A stretch of 64,000 nt of DNA from Wenzhouxiangella sp042310355 (GTDB lineage: Bacteria > Pseudomonadota > Gammaproteobacteria > Xanthomonadales > Wenzhouxiangellaceae). Position numbers and translations under genes: made by a program. Positions 52,845 through 61,554 of the stretch are shown here, one piece after another. Position 1 is the first letter of the stretch. Each line of letters opens with the position of its first letter. Below the pieces are notes generated by a model. That model was not told the origin of the DNA. It saw only the letters and a program-made list of their open reading frames with translations, and made no database searches. The stretch covers positions 1-64,000 of the forward strand of contig NZ_JBHJMR010000011.1 in the NCBI RefSeq assembly GCF_042310355.1. Direction: 5' to 3'.

Positions 52845-55800
52845 TCAGGCCTCGGAAAGCGCCACGGCGCGATCGAGATCGACCGAAACCAGGCGCGACA
52901 CACCCGGTTCGCGCATGGTCACCCCGAGCATCTGGTGAGCGACTTCCATCGTGACCTTGTTGTGCGTCACGACCAGGAACTGAACCTGTTCGGACATCTC
53001 GCGAACCATGTCGGAGAAGCGACCGACGTTGGCGTCGTCGAGCGGTGCGTCGACCTCGTCGAGCAGGCAGAACGGCGCCGGGTTGAGGTTGAAGATCGAG
53101 AACACGAAGGCCACCGCGGTGAGCGCCTTTTCCCCGCCCGAAAGCATGTGGATGCGGGCAATGCGCTTGCCCGGCGGGCGCGCCAGGATGGCGACGCCGG
53201 CTGAAAGCCAGTCCTCGCCGACCATCTCCAGGTGGCCGTGACCGCCGCCGAACAGCCGCGGGAAAAGGGCTTCCATGTTCTTGTTGACCTGTTCGAAGGT
53301 CTCGCGAAAGCGCGTGCGCGTATCGCGGTCGATGCGGCTGATCGCCTTCTCCAGCGTCTCCAGCGCCTCGACCAGGTCGTCGTGCTGGCGGTCCAGGTAG
53401 GCCTTGCGCTCGGACTCGCTTTCGAACTCGTCGATGGCGGCCAGGTTGACCGGCTCGAGCCGGCGGATCTTCTGCTCCAGCTGCTCGAGTTCGCCCTGGT
53501 ATTTTTCGGTTTCGGCGCCTTCGGGCAACTCAGCCAGCAACTGTTCGAGATCGGCGTCGAGCTCGGTGATCCGCCCGGCGATGGACTCTGCCTTGAGCTC
53601 GGTTTCCTTCAGCGCCAGCTGGCGGCTGGACTGGTCGGCGCGGACCTGTTCGGCCTCGCCGGCCGACTTCTGGCGAATCTCGTCCTGCTCGCGCCACTTC
53701 GCTTCGAGTGATTCGAGCCCTGCCCGCGCCTCGCGCAGGCGCTCCTCGATCCTGAGGCGCTCGTCGAGCAGCTCGTCGCGCTTTTTCTGCTGCGCGGCCA
53801 CGGGCTCGTCGCCCTGGGCCAGGGCCTCGCTGAGCTCGAGGTAGCGCGACTGCAGCTGACCGACCTGGTTGTCCATGCGCTCGATCGACTGGCGCAGCGA
53901 CTCCAGCCCGGCCCGGCTCGATTCGACCTTGAGCGACAGCGCCTCGCGCTGCTTGCGCGCCTCGGCCAGCCGCGCCCTCGCCTGCTGACGCGCCTCGTCG
54001 AGCTCACGCCGCTCGCGCTGCAGCGGCTCGCGGCCGGCTTCGGCTTCCTGCATTCGTTCGAGCGCGGCTTCCATGTCGCGCCGTGCCGCGCTCACGGCTT
54101 CGCCGTCCTCGGCCTGGCGCGCCTTGAGCGTCTCGACCTCCTCGCGCGCGGCCTGCCGCTGTCGCTCGAGGTTCTCCAGCCGCGACTCCAGGCTGCTGAG
54201 TTGCCCCTGCAGCCGGGCATGCTCGCGCTGGCCGGCTTCCAGCTCGGAGACTTCGTGCGAGACTTCGGCCTCGAGGCGCTCGCGTTCCTCGCGTGCGTCG
54301 GCCAGCTGCAACTCGATTTCCGCAATGCGCTGCTCGTCGCTGTCGATCTGCTCGACCAGTTCGCGGATCTCCTGCTCGCGCTGGAGCAGGCCGGAATCGT
54401 CGGCCGCGGCCGCCGGCTGGCGCAGCCAGCCCTGGCCAAGCCACACGCCCTCGGGCGTGATCACCGATTCGTGCGCATCGAGATCGGCCAACCGTGCACG
54501 CGCCGCGTCCAGGTCCGGCTCGCAATGAACCCTCGACAGCACGGCGCTCAGCGCGCCGGCGCCGCTGACCTTTTCGGCCAGGGTGCCCGGTCGGGCCGCA
54601 AGCTCGCTGCCGTCGGCCATGCGCAGGCCGGCCGTCGGAAGCGCTTCATCCAGGTGGGCATCGATGCCGTCGACCCGGACCGCCTGCAGCCAGTCCTCGA
54701 GCACCGTCTCGACGGCGCGGTTCCACTGCCTTTCGGAGACGTCGAGCTGATGCAGCACGCGCGCTTCGGCGTCCAGCCCCTGCGCCTCCAGCCAGCGCGC
54801 GATTTCCTCGCCGTTGTCTTCGCCGCGATTGAGCAGGCGCAGCGATTCCGCCCGCGCCTGCCGCTCGTGCCGCTCGGCCCGGGCGGTCTCGAGTTCGTTG
54901 CGCAGTTGTTCGATCCGCGACCGCATCTCAGCCAGCTGGCCGCGCTTGCCTTCGATGGCCTCGCGCATTTCGGCCAGGCGGGCGTCGCTGGCGGAAACCT
55001 GCTCGGTCAGCGTTTCCTTCTCGCCGGACAGGCGCTCGAGCGCCGAGTCGCCGCTTTGCTCGTCGAGTGACTTGAGCCGTTCGGCGGCGCGGTTCATGCG
55101 ATCGTCGAGATGCTCGATGCGCTGGCGCAGCAGTTCGGCCTCGCTCGATGCCGACCCGGCGCCTTCCTGGTGCGCCTGCCAGCGCTCCTGCCAGGATTCC
55201 AGCCCCTGGTCGACGCGCTCGACCTCCGACTGCGCCTCCTGCTCGGCCGCCTTCGCGGCTTCCAGTTCGGGATTCAGGCGCGCCAGGAGTTCCGAGGTCT
55301 CCTTGACCTGGGCCTTGTCGAGGACGAGGTGCTGCTTGAGTTCGTTGAGCTGCGATTCGGTCTCGCCGTACTCGGCCTGCTGACGCTTGCGGATGTCGCG
55401 CTGGTGCTCGATGGCCTGCTCGATCCGGGCGATCTCGGCGGCCACCTCGTAGAGTTCGCCCTGTACCTTCGAGACCGCGTCACGCGCTTCGTGCTGGCCC
55501 TGGCGCAGCGTCTCGAGCTCCTTCTCTGCCCCGCGCTGGGTCGACAGCGCCGACTGCAGCTGGTTCTCGACCTCCCTGAGTGCTTTCTCCTCACCCTCCG
55601 AACGCGTCTTCATCTCGCGCCAGCGAAGCGCCATCAGGCGCGCCTCGTCGTTGCGGTAGCGCGCCTTGAGCTTCTTGTAGCGCTCGGCGGCGTTGGCCTG
55701 GCGCTGGAGCTTGTCGAGGTGCTTGCTCACCTCCTCGCGCAGGTCGCTCAATCGCTCGAGGTTCTCGCGCGTGTGGCGAATTCGGTTCTCGGTCTCGCGG

Positions 55801-56330
55801 CGGCGTTCCTTGTACCTGGAAATGCCGGCGGCTTCCTCGAGAAAGGCGCGCAGGTCCTCGGCCCGGGCCTCGACGATCTGGGAGATCATGCCCTGCTCGA
55901 TGATGGCGTAGCTGCGCGGCCCCAGGCCGGTGCCCAGGAAAAGGTTGGTGATGTCCTTCTTGCGGCACTTGGTGCCGTTGAGCCAGTAACCGGACTGGCC
56001 GTCGCGCGTGACCTGGCGCTTGACCGAAATCTCGTTGTAGTCGGCGTACTCGCCGCCGGCCCGTCCATCGCTGTTGTCGAAGATCAGCTCCACCGTGGCC
56101 GTGGCCACCGGCTTGCGCGCGCTCGATCCGGAAAAGATGACGTCGCTCATCGACTCGCCGCGGAGCTGGCGGGCCGATGTCTCGCCCATGACCCAGCGCA
56201 CGGCGTCGATGATATTGGACTTGCCGCAGCCGTTCGGCCCGACGATGCCCATCAGGTTGGAGGGGAATTGTACGGTGGTCGGCTCCACGAAAGACTTGAA
56301 GCCGGACAGTTTCATTGCGGTCAGTCGCAT
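52845..56330 (-). CDS. smc: Chromosome segregation protein SMC
   Basis: A 1161-residue SMC ATPase. Walker A GPNGCGKSNIIDAV at about 32-45, two long coiled coils, a hinge near 520-640, and the C-terminal signature LSGGEKALTAVAF followed by Walker B PFCLLDEVDAPLDD. Presence of SMC with scpA/scpB (58-60 kb) rather than MukBEF shows the condensin type. It starts divergently from queF, 65 bp away. Confidence 0.97.
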   Translation of the reverse strand: MRLTAMKLSGFKSFVEPTTVQFPSNLMGIVGPNGCGKSNIIDAVRWVMGETSARQLRGESMSDVIFSGSSARKPVATATVELIFDNSDGRAGGEYADYNEISVKRQVTRDGQSGYWLNGTKCRKKDITNLFLGTGLGPRSYAIIEQGMISQIVEARAEDLRAFLEEAAGISRYKERRRETENRIRHTRENLERLSDLREEVSKHLDKLQRQANAAERYKKLKARYRNDEARLMALRWREMKTRSEGEEKALREVENQLQSALSTQRGAEKELETLRQGQHEARDAVSKVQGELYEVAAEIARIEQAIEHQRDIRKRQQAEYGETESQLNELKQHLVLDKAQVKETSELLARLNPELEAAKAAEQEAQSEVERVDQGLESWQERWQAHQEGAGSASSEAELLRQRIEHLDDRMNRAAERLKSLDEQSGDSALERLSGEKETLTEQVSASDARLAEMREAIEGKRGQLAEMRSRIEQLRNELETARAERHERQARAESLRLLNRGEDNGEEIARWLEAQGLDAEARVLHQLDVSERQWNRAVETVLEDWLQAVRVDGIDAHLDEALPTAGLRMADGSELAARPGTLAEKVSGAGALSAVLSRVHCEPDLDAARARLADLDAHESVITPEGVWLGQGWLRQPAAAADDSGLLQREQEIRELVEQIDSDEQRIAEIELQLADAREERERLEAEVSHEVSELEAGQREHARLQGQLSSLESRLENLERQRQAAREEVETLKARQAEDGEAVSAARRDMEAALERMQEAEAGREPLQRERRELDEARQQARARLAEARKQREALSLKVESSRAGLESLRQSIERMDNQVGQLQSRYLELSEALAQGDEPVAAQQKKRDELLDERLRIEERLREARAGLESLEAKWREQDEIRQKSAGEAEQVRADQSSRQLALKETELKAESIAGRITELDADLEQLLAELPEGAETEKYQGELEQLEQKIRRLEPVNLAAIDEFESESERKAYLDRQHDDLVEALETLEKAISRIDRDTRTRFRETFEQVNKNMEALFPRLFGGGHGHLEMVGEDWLSAGVAILARPPGKRIARIHMLSGGEKALTAVAFVFSIFNLNPAPFCLLDEVDAPLDDANVGRFSDMVREMSEQVQFLVVTHNKVTMEVAHQMLGVTMREPGVSRLVSVDLDRAVALSEA

Positions 56331-56395
56331 CGAAGCAGAGTCTTTATTCTAGGTGTTGTAATGTACGCGCTTTCAACGCCAGGAAGCCGACCGAA

Positions 56396-56785
56396 ATGGC
56401 CATCGAACCCAGCAGAAACCTGGAAACCTTTCCCAACCCGCAGCCGGAGCGGGATTATACCATTCGCATCCGGATCCCCGAGTTTACCTGCCTGTGCCCG
56501 AAAACCGGGCAGCCCGACTTCGCCGAACTGCTGATCGAGTACGTCCCGGAGGCCGAATGCGTGGAACTGAAGGCGCTCAAGGGCTATGTCTGGAGCTATC
56601 GCGACGAAGGCGCATTCCACGAAGCCGTCACCAACCGCATTCTCGCCGACCTGGTCGAAGCCGTCCAGCCACGCTTCATGCGCCTGAGTGCCGAGTTCAA
56701 CGTCCGCGGCGGCATCTACACCACCGTGGTGGCCGAACACCGGGCCGAAGGCTGGCAGGCGCCGGAGCGCGTGCGCCTGCCCTGA
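56396..56785 (+). CDS. queF: NADPH-dependent 7-cyano-7-deazaguanine reductase (preQ0 reductase)
   Basis: A 129-residue type I QueF for queuosine synthesis. The catalytic cysteine is in FTCLCPKTGQPDFAEL and the substrate-binding ECVELKALKGYVWSYRDEGAFHE block follows. The ATG at 56396 has AGGAAG upstream; an earlier in-frame start at 56315 would lie in the smc promoter region and lacks homology. Convergent with the foldase gene, 4 bp apart. Confidence 0.95.
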   Translation: MAIEPSRNLETFPNPQPERDYTIRIRIPEFTCLCPKTGQPDFAELLIEYVPEAECVELKALKGYVWSYRDEGAFHEAVTNRILADLVEAVQPRFMRLSAEFNVRGGIYTTVVAEHRAEGWQAPERVRLP

Positions 56786-56789
56786 GCCG

Positions 56790-57629
56790 CTACTGCTCTG
56801 GGGACTCGGGCTCGGCTTCCTCCAGCGGCAACATCGGCGTGATCTCGGCCTGGTCGTAGAGCGATTCGACCAGGGCCTGGCGCTGCTCCTGCTGCATGGA
56901 TTGTGCAATTCCGTCGCGCACCTGTTCGAAGGCGGGCACCTGCAGGTCGCGCTTGTCGGCGACATGAACCAGGAACCAGCCCTGCCCGTTCTGCAGCGGT
57001 CGGGACACGACCTCGCCGGTCGAGGTTTCCGCCAGCTCGGCGGCGAAGTCCTCAGGCACCTGGCTGCGATCGACCCATCCCGGCGCCTCGACCCGGAGTC
57101 CTTCGGCTTCGGCTTCGGCCTGGAGCTCGGACACGGTCAGTTCCCCGTCCCGCAGCCGCTGGATGGCCTGCAGGGCGCGCGCCTGGTCCTCGTAACCGAT
57201 GATCTCGATGCGGTACTGGGTGTCGCCGGAGCGTTCGAGCTGCGCCGCGTAGACGTCCCGCAGGTCCTGCTCGGAAATCGACCCGGACTGCCCGGCGCGA
57301 TCGAGATAATGCCGGTAGAGCGACTGCATTTCGCCGAGTCGCAGTTCGGCGCGGACCTCCGGGTCATCGGCCAGCCCTTCCTGCCGGGCGGCATTGGCCA
57401 CCGCCTGCATCCGGATGAGCTCGTCGAGCAACTCGCGCATGCCGTCGTGATCGGACTCCTCGACGCCACGGGCCTCCATCACGCGCTCGAGCATGGTCAG
57501 GGTCACCGGTGTCCCGTCGACCTCGACCAGCACAACCGTGTCCTCGTCGGCAGAGCCGGAACCACTGCCGGTCTCGCCGCAGGCGACGAGCAGAAAGGGA
57601 AGCATGAATATCGGATAGTTAAGTTTCAT
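56790..57629 (-). CDS. Lipoprotein parvulin-type peptidyl-prolyl isomerase
   Basis: A 279-residue foldase. Lipobox LLVACG at about residue 17. A SurA/PrsA-like N-domain (VLVEVDGTPVTLTMLERVM, ELIRMQAVANAARQEG) precedes a PpiC-type domain (about 130-240), with PEDFAAELAETSTGEV and NGQGWFLVHVADKR as the usual parvulin strands. Expected to aid outer-membrane or secreted protein folding in the periplasm. Its start overlaps bolA by 11 bp. Confidence 0.85.
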   Translation of the reverse strand: MKLNYPIFMLPFLLVACGETGSGSGSADEDTVVLVEVDGTPVTLTMLERVMEARGVEESDHDGMRELLDELIRMQAVANAARQEGLADDPEVRAELRLGEMQSLYRHYLDRAGQSGSISEQDLRDVYAAQLERSGDTQYRIEIIGYEDQARALQAIQRLRDGELTVSELQAEAEAEGLRVEAPGWVDRSQVPEDFAAELAETSTGEVVSRPLQNGQGWFLVHVADKRDLQVPAFEQVRDGIAQSMQQEQRQALVESLYDQAEITPMLPLEEAEPESPEQ

Positions 57630-57888
57630 TTCTCGAAAGTGCCTCTATGTTGAGCGCGTGAATATCGGTCTGCATCAGGTCGCCGACGGCGGCATACACG
57701 CGTCGGTGTCGTGCCAGCCGCGGCAGGCCCGCGAATACGTCACCGACGATGCGCACCCGGAAATGCCCGCGTCCGTCGCGTGCGCCCGGATGACCGACGT
57801 GCAGGTGCGACTCATCGACGATTTCGAGCTCGTCGGGGTGCAGCCGCTCTTCCAGCCGCCGGCGAATCATCGCGACCCGATCCGTCAC
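57619..57888 (-). CDS. BolA-family protein
   Basis: An 89-residue BolA/IbaG-type protein: RVAMIRRRLEERLHPDELEIVDESHLHVGH starts the fold, HFRVRIVGDVF follows and MQTDIHALNIEAL holds the conserved helix-turn. These proteins bind Fe-S clusters with monothiol glutaredoxins. The GTG at 57888 overlaps the YciI stop (GTGA). Confidence 0.88.
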   Translation of the reverse strand: MTDRVAMIRRRLEERLHPDELEIVDESHLHVGHPGARDGRGHFRVRIVGDVFAGLPRLARHRRVYAAVGDLMQTDIHALNIEALSRNET

Positions 57889-58184
57889 GGTAGCACCTGC
57901 TTGAACGGGTGAACCTCCGTGTCCTCCCAGGCGCCGCAGTTGAGGTAGGGGTCGGATATCGCCCACTCGCGGGCCGCCTCCAGGCTTTCGAACTCCGCCA
58001 CGATCAGCGATCCCGCGAAACCGGCCGGTCCCGGATCGGCGGCGTCGATCCGGGGCAAGGGTCCGGCCAGGACGAGCCGCCCTTCGTCGAGCAGGACGTT
58101 GATGCGGGCCAGGTGTGATTCCCGCGCGGCGGCGCGGCGCGACAGGCTGTCCTCGGCATCGCGTCCGACAATCATGTAGAGCAT
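57885..58184 (-). CDS. YciI-like family protein
   Basis: A 99-residue ferredoxin-like protein: MLYMIVGRDAEDSLSRRAAARESHLARI, GRLVLAGPLPR and FESLEAAREWAISDPY are YciI family features, with the His-Asp pair in SHLARI and SDPY. GGAGGAAGG precedes the ATG at 58184. The gene pair yciI-bolA with the foldase is compact; function unclear (possible small-molecule enzyme). Confidence 0.85.
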   Translation of the reverse strand: MLYMIVGRDAEDSLSRRAAARESHLARINVLLDEGRLVLAGPLPRIDAADPGPAGFAGSLIVAEFESLEAAREWAISDPYLNCGAWEDTEVHPFKQVLP

Positions 58185-58304
58185 TCCTTCCTCCGACGAG
58201 TGGCCTGCCTGCATTGTATCGGCATGTGCAAGACAGGGCATCGGGCCGTGGATGCAAGACATCGATGCCACCCCTGCGGGCGGAAACCGCTACACTTGCA
58301 CCCC

Positions 58305-59117
58305 ATGAGCGAGACACCGGAAACCCGGGCCCAGCAGGAGGAGATGCCCTTCGCCATCGTGCAGGGGGCGCCCGTGCTGAAACTGCCCGACGACCTCTAC
58401 ATTCCGCCCGATGCACTCGAGGTGTTTCTCGAGGCCTTCGAGGGTCCGCTCGACCTGCTGCTCTACCTCATCCGGCGGCAGAACCTGGACATTCTCGACA
58501 TCCCCATTGCCGAAATCACGCGCCAGTACACCGGCTACATCGAGATGATGACGGAAATGCGCCTCGAGCTGGCCGCCGAGTACCTGGTGATGGCCGCCAT
58601 CCTGGCCGAGATCAAGTCGCGCATGCTGCTGCCCCGCCCGCAGGCCGAGGAGGCCGAGGAGGAGGACCCGCGTGCGGAACTGATCCGGCGCCTGCAGGAA
58701 TACGAGCGTTTCAAGCAGGCGGCCGAGGAGCTCGACGAGCTGCCGCGCCTGGAGCGCGACCTGGCCGTCGCCACGGCCGAGGTCGAGGATCAGGGCGAGG
58801 TCAGGCTTCCGCCGGAAGTCGACTTGCGCGAGGTTCTGCTCGCGCTCAAGGACGTGATGGCCCGGGCGGAAATGTTCGCCCATCACCATGTCCAGGCCGA
58901 ACCACTTTCGGTGCGTGAGCGAATGTCGCGCATCATCGACCTGGTCTCCAACAACCAGTTCGTGGAATTCGACGCCTGCTTCGACTTCGATGAAGGTCGA
59001 ATGGGTGCGGTCGTGACCTTCCTGGCCATGCTCGAGCTGCTGCGCGAGCACCTCATCGACCTGGTCCAGCAGGAACTGTTCGGCAGCATTTACGTGCGCA
59101 CTCCGTCCCAAGCCTGA
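58305..59117 (+). CDS. scpA: Segregation and condensation protein A
   Basis: A 270-residue kleisin that links the SMC heads. FEGPLDLLLYLIRRQNLDILDIPIAEITRQY near 45-75 is the signature. LAAEYLVMAAILAEIKSRMLLP follows, and a winged helix at the end. The ATG at 58305 follows a spacer; an open frame to 58200 is not homologous. 16 bp before scpB. Confidence 0.93.
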   Translation: MSETPETRAQQEEMPFAIVQGAPVLKLPDDLYIPPDALEVFLEAFEGPLDLLLYLIRRQNLDILDIPIAEITRQYTGYIEMMTEMRLELAAEYLVMAAILAEIKSRMLLPRPQAEEAEEEDPRAELIRRLQEYERFKQAAEELDELPRLERDLAVATAEVEDQGEVRLPPEVDLREVLLALKDVMARAEMFAHHHVQAEPLSVRERMSRIIDLVSNNQFVEFDACFDFDEGRMGAVVTFLAMLELLREHLIDLVQQELFGSIYVRTPSQA

Positions 59118-59133
59118 ATTCGAAGAAGCCCCG

Positions 59134-59979
59134 ATGGATATCGACTACCTCAAACGCATTGTCGAAGCCGCCCTGCTGGCCGCCGGCAACCCGCTGAGCC
59201 TCAACCAGCTCAACAGCCTGTTTCCCGACGGGGAGCAGCCGGGCCACGGCCCGCTGCGCGAGGCGCTCGCCGCGCTCGACGCCGAGCTCGAAGGCCGGGC
59301 CGTTGAGCTGCGCGAGGTCGGCAGCGGTTACCGGCTTCAGATCCGCACCAGCCTGATGCCGGTCATCTCGCAGCTGTGGGCCGAAAAGCCGCCCCGCTAC
59401 TCGCGCGCCCTGCTCGAAACCCTGGCGATCATCGCCTACCGACAGCCCATCACCCGGGGCGAGATCGAACAGATCCGCGGCGTTTCGGTCAGTTCCAATA
59501 TCCTGCGCACGCTGCAGGAACGCGAGTGGATCCGGGTCATCGGCCATCGCGACGTCCCGGGCCGTCCCGAGCTGATCGGCACCACCAAGGCGTTCCTGGA
59601 TTACTTCAACCTGAAATCGCTCGATGAACTGCCGACGCTGGCCGAGATCAAGGACATCGACAACCTAGAGCCGGAGCTGGAACTGCAGAGCCCCCGATCC
59701 GAACCCGACTCGTCCCAAGCGGAGAACGACAGCCATGAGCAAGAAGACGAGAGGCAAGCCGACGAGAAACAAGGCGACGAAAAAGAAGTCGACGAGCACG
59801 CGCCGGAACAAGACAGCGGGCGAACGCCAGCCGCGGCGGGCGGGGACGGAGTCGACGAGGCCGAAGCGGGCACCGGAGAAGACATCGACCCGGCGGCCGA
59901 AGTCGAGCGCGAAGCGGCGCGCCACCCTGAAGAAGAGCCGGACCCCGAAAGCGGGCCCGACGAGCGTTCAGCCGGCTGA
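59134..59979 (+). CDS. scpB: Segregation and condensation protein B with long acidic tail
   Basis: A 281-residue protein. The double winged-helix ScpB core (about 1-180) includes VEAALLAAGNPLSLNQLNSLF, LETLAIIAYRQPITRGEIEQIRG and RPELIGTTKAFLDYFNL. The remaining ~95 residues are a Glu/Asp-rich low-complexity tail. The last 245 bp are also the first 245 bp of rluB in another frame. Confidence 0.92.
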   Translation: MDIDYLKRIVEAALLAAGNPLSLNQLNSLFPDGEQPGHGPLREALAALDAELEGRAVELREVGSGYRLQIRTSLMPVISQLWAEKPPRYSRALLETLAIIAYRQPITRGEIEQIRGVSVSSNILRTLQEREWIRVIGHRDVPGRPELIGTTKAFLDYFNLKSLDELPTLAEIKDIDNLEPELELQSPRSEPDSSQAENDSHEQEDERQADEKQGDEKEVDEHAPEQDSGRTPAAAGGDGVDEAEAGTGEDIDPAAEVEREAARHPEEEPDPESGPDERSAG

Positions 59980-60760
59980 ACCCGCCCTCAGCGAGCGACT
60001 CCAGAAGGTACTGGCCCGTGCCGGGCAGGGTTCGCGGCGCAAGATCGAAGCCCGGATCGAAGCCGGTGACATCCGCATCGACGGTGCCGTTGCCGAGCTC
60101 GGGGCCACGGTCGGCGAAGGCAGCCTCATCGAAATGGACGGCCAGCGCTGGCGCGTCACCTGCCAGCCGGCCGAACACCGCACCCTGATCTATCACAAGC
60201 CCGAAGGTGAAGTGACCACGCGCAGCGACCCGGAAGGCCGCCGCACGGTCTTCGATCGCCTGCCCCGGGCAAAAGAGGGTCGCTGGATCGCCATCGGTCG
60301 CCTCGACATCAATACCGCCGGCCTGCTGGTTCTCACGACCGATGGCGAACTGGCCAATCGGATGATGCACCCGTCCGGGCAGGTCGATCGCGAGTACCTG
60401 TGCCGCATTCGCGGTGCGGTCAGCGAAGAGCAGGTCGAACAGCTGCTGCGAGGCGTGCGCCTGGACGACGGCCCGGCACGCTTCACCGACATCGTCGCCG
60501 GTGAAGTCACCGGCGGTCACAGCTGGTACACGGTGGCGCTCATGGAAGGCCGCTATCGCGAAGTGCGGCGCCTGTGGGAGGCCGTCGGCGCGCAGGTCGC
60601 GCGCCTCAAGCGCGTGCGCTTCGGCCCGGTGTTCCTGCCCGCCCGGGTCAAGAGCGGACAGTACGAAGAACTCTCGTCCGCCGATCACCGCACCCTGCGC
60701 GAGGATGTCGGCCTGAAATCCGTGCCCGCCGAACTGACGGCCGAACCGGTTCGGCCGTAA
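59735..60760 (+). CDS. rluB: 23S rRNA pseudouridine synthase B with basic N-terminal extension
   Basis: A 341-residue pseudouridine synthase (normal for E. coli RluB is about 290). An ~80-residue Lys/Arg-rich head (KKTRGKPTRNKATKKK and on) precedes an S4 domain (LSERLQKVLARAGQGSRRKIEARI) and the catalytic domain with GRLDINTAGLLVLTTDG holding the Asp. An ATG at 59735 has GGAGA upstream. The start lies inside scpB. Starts further in would still overlap; the head is best read as real because it stays open and is highly biased. Confidence 0.85.
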   Translation: MSKKTRGKPTRNKATKKKSTSTRRNKTAGERQPRRAGTESTRPKRAPEKTSTRRPKSSAKRRATLKKSRTPKAGPTSVQPAEPALSERLQKVLARAGQGSRRKIEARIEAGDIRIDGAVAELGATVGEGSLIEMDGQRWRVTCQPAEHRTLIYHKPEGEVTTRSDPEGRRTVFDRLPRAKEGRWIAIGRLDINTAGLLVLTTDGELANRMMHPSGQVDREYLCRIRGAVSEEQVEQLLRGVRLDDGPARFTDIVAGEVTGGHSWYTVALMEGRYREVRRLWEAVGAQVARLKRVRFGPVFLPARVKSGQYEELSSADHRTLREDVGLKSVPAELTAEPVRP

Positions 60761-60763
60761 GGT

Positions 60764-61438
60764 TCAGTCTTCGGTCACGGGCATCAGGGTCAGCTCAACC
60801 CGGCGATTGGCTTCGCGACCTTCCTCGGTGTCGTTGTCGGCGACCGGGTACTCGGGGCCGTAGCCGTAGGTTGCCAGCCGCACCGGCTCGACACCCTGGG
60901 CAATCAGGTAATCCCCGACCGACTCGGCCCGGCGTTGTGAGAGCTGCATGTTGTAGCTGCGCGATCCGGTCGAGTCGGTATGGCCGTCGATGACCAGTAC
61001 CGTCTTGTCATATTCCTCCAGCACCAGCGCCACGGCATTGAGCACCTCGTAGAACTGCGAACGCAGGCTGGCGCTGTCGAAATCGAAGGTCACGTTGCCC
61101 GGCATGTTCAGGATGATTTCGTCGCCGCGGCGCGTGACGGTCACGCCCGTGCCCGCGAGCTTGCGACGCAGTTCGGCTTCCTGTCGATCCATGTAGTTGC
61201 CGATGGCGGCACCGCTGAGGGCACCGACGCCCGCGCCGATGGCCGCGCGCTCGAGGCGATCGCCACCGGAGACCGCACCGATGACGGCGCCGATCCCGGC
61301 ACCGATGGCCGCACCCTGCGAGGTCCGGGTTGCCCGCTCCTCACCCGTGTACGGATCCGTGGTGGTCGCGCAGGCCGAAACGAACACGACTGCCATGACG
61401 GCAAGTGGCTTGGCAATTTTCTGTGTGAGGGGGCTCAT
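60764..61438 (-). CDS. OmpA-family lipoprotein with glycine-zipper
   Basis: A 224-residue protein; signal and lipobox VFVSAC, then two glycine-zipper stretches (GAAIGAGIGAVIGAVSGG, AAIGAGVGALSGAAIGNYMD) and an OmpA-like peptidoglycan-binding domain (FDFDSASLR, GHTDSTGSRSYNMQLSQRRAESV). The ATG at 61438 has AAGGAG upstream. Resembles YiaD-type proteins. Ends 4 bp from rluB. Confidence 0.9.
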   Translation of the reverse strand: MSPLTQKIAKPLAVMAVVFVSACATTTDPYTGEERATRTSQGAAIGAGIGAVIGAVSGGDRLERAAIGAGVGALSGAAIGNYMDRQEAELRRKLAGTGVTVTRRGDEIILNMPGNVTFDFDSASLRSQFYEVLNAVALVLEEYDKTVLVIDGHTDSTGSRSYNMQLSQRRAESVGDYLIAQGVEPVRLATYGYGPEYPVADNDTEEGREANRRVELTLMPVTED

Positions 61439-61554
61439 GCGAACTCCTTGTGGTCTTCGAGTCGAAGGCGTTTCGGCAACGCCCTTCCAATGTGATGTTC
61501 TGAATAGCACGGGCGAGTTCAACCCGGGCTGAATCGCGCCGCTGGCAGCCCCGA

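Noticed and set aside
52778..52903. N-terminal extension of zipA into smc
   Set aside because: It would bury the type Ib membrane anchor; the GTG at 52777 gives the standard N-terminus.
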